Shown piece after piece: positions 13,307 through 13,810 of a stretch of DNA of 13,810 bases (position 1 is its first letter; each line of letters begins with the position of its first letter). The notes beneath the pieces are model-generated. The model saw nothing but the letters and a program-made list of their open reading frames with translations. It did no database searches and had not been told where the DNA came from. Origin of the DNA: an uncultured Prevotella sp. (GTDB lineage Bacteria; Bacteroidota; Bacteroidia; Bacteroidales; Bacteroidaceae); the NCBI GenBank assembly GCA_946623195.1, contig CAMOQW010000047.1, positions 1 to 13,810 on the forward strand, read 5' to 3'. Position numbers and translations under genes: made by a program.

Positions 13307-13810
13307 GATAAAAAAACACATTCCAAACACCATCACCTGCCTGAACCTTATTTCCGGCTGTATCGCTACCTATTGGGCGTTCCAGGGCGACTATCAGTTG
13401 GCGCTGTTGTTTATCGTCATCGGTGCCGTGTTCGACTTCTTCGACGGTATGTCGGCCCGTCTGCTGCATGTATCGTCAGACATAGGCAAGGAACTCGACT
13501 CGCTGGCCGACGACATCACGTTCGGCTTTGCGCCATCGGCCATCGTGTTCAGTTTTCTTTCCTCTTTCCATATCCATCTGCCACTCGTGCCCTTCCTGGC
13601 TTTCGTCATTGCTGCCTTCTCAGCCTTGCGACTGGCGAAATTCAACCTTGACGAGCGACAGACATTAGGTTTTATCGGCTTGCCCACACCTGCCAATGCG
13701 CTGTTTTGGGGCGCACTCATCGTTAGCCTCGACATGCAGACGTGGTTTGAACCTTACCAGCAGCCAAGCTACTGGCTGTATATTGTCTTGGCACTCATAC
13801 CGGTCAGCTG
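13305..13810 (+). CDS. pssA: CDP-diacylglycerol-serine O-phosphatidyltransferase, 5' part
   Basis: PssA makes phosphatidylserine from CDP-diacylglycerol and serine in the inner membrane. It supplies the substrate for the decarboxylase encoded just upstream. About 168 codons are present before the window ends. The N-terminus MIKKHIPNTITCLNLISG is typical of the bacterial membrane (type II) enzyme. The CDP-alcohol phosphotransferase signature is complete: DG-x2-AR-x8-G-x3-D-x3-D, beginning at DGMSARLL and ending in ELDSLAD. Several hydrophobic helices follow, including LPLVPFLAFVIAAFSALRLA, and a GLPTPANALFWGALI block. The start is fixed by the family N-terminus; the codon overlaps the last heptamer of the repeat, and no normal Shine-Dalgarno sequence is seen. 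Confidence 0.93.
   Translation, partial: MIKKHIPNTITCLNLISGCIATYWAFQGDYQLALLFIVIGAVFDFFDGMSARLLHVSSDIGKELDSLADDITFGFAPSAIVFSFLSSFHIHLPLVPFLAFVIAAFSALRLAKFNLDERQTLGFIGLPTPANALFWGALIVSLDMQTWFEPYQQPSYWLYIVLALIPVS

Overview
The window looks like chromosomal DNA from a Prevotella-like member of the Bacteroidota. The evidence is the promoter form TTTG-N20-TAnnTTTG seen upstream of several genes, weak Shine-Dalgarno sequences, GC-richer genes separated by AT-rich gaps, and the adjacent pair PorW/SprE-like lipoprotein plus PorX, which are type IX secretion (T9SS) factors of this phylum. The genus is an inference; I could not run a search.

Layout. (1) 1-1482, + strand: the 3' end of a Sel1-repeat protein, a DUF5131 (phage Gp37/Gp68-type, three-Cys) protein, and an ElaA-type GNAT acetyltransferase 13 bases downstream. 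(2) 1483-1817: a gap of about 335 bases holding a hairpin terminator that could work in both directions, a tRNA-Pro(GGG) on the - strand with its promoter, and the promoter for aroA on the + strand. (3) 1818-8220, + strand: a tight run aroA (4-base ATGA overlap), a porW/sprE-like TPR lipoprotein gene fused in frame to a small membrane-protein module, porX, and tsaE. This run links aromatic amino acid synthesis, T9SS assembly and regulation, and t6A tRNA modification. (4) 8230-12418, - strand: dnaE (replicative polymerase alpha subunit) followed by trxA (thioredoxin), converging on tsaE with a 9-base gap. (5) 12419-12562: a divergent promoter region. (6) 12563-13810, + strand: psd and the 5' part of pssA, the two-step route from CDP-diacylglycerol through phosphatidylserine to phosphatidylethanolamine.

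The genes themselves are mostly conserved housekeeping and T9SS genes. I see no defence island, prophage, CRISPR array or new enzyme system. The most interesting signal lies between and inside genes: four short arrays of tandem heptamers of the general form YGAANNN (3, 4, 4 and 4 units). They abut the porX start codon, sit inside the dnaE reading frame, occupy the psd promoter, and run into the pssA start codon. A separate hairpin-forming segment appears to be inserted in frame in the DUF5131 gene. Together these suggest small interspersed elements that settle at translation starts, in promoters and in tolerant protein loops. A second point is the in-frame join of a small CxxC membrane module to the PorW-like lipoprotein, with a plausible internal GTG start directly before a good lipoprotein signal.
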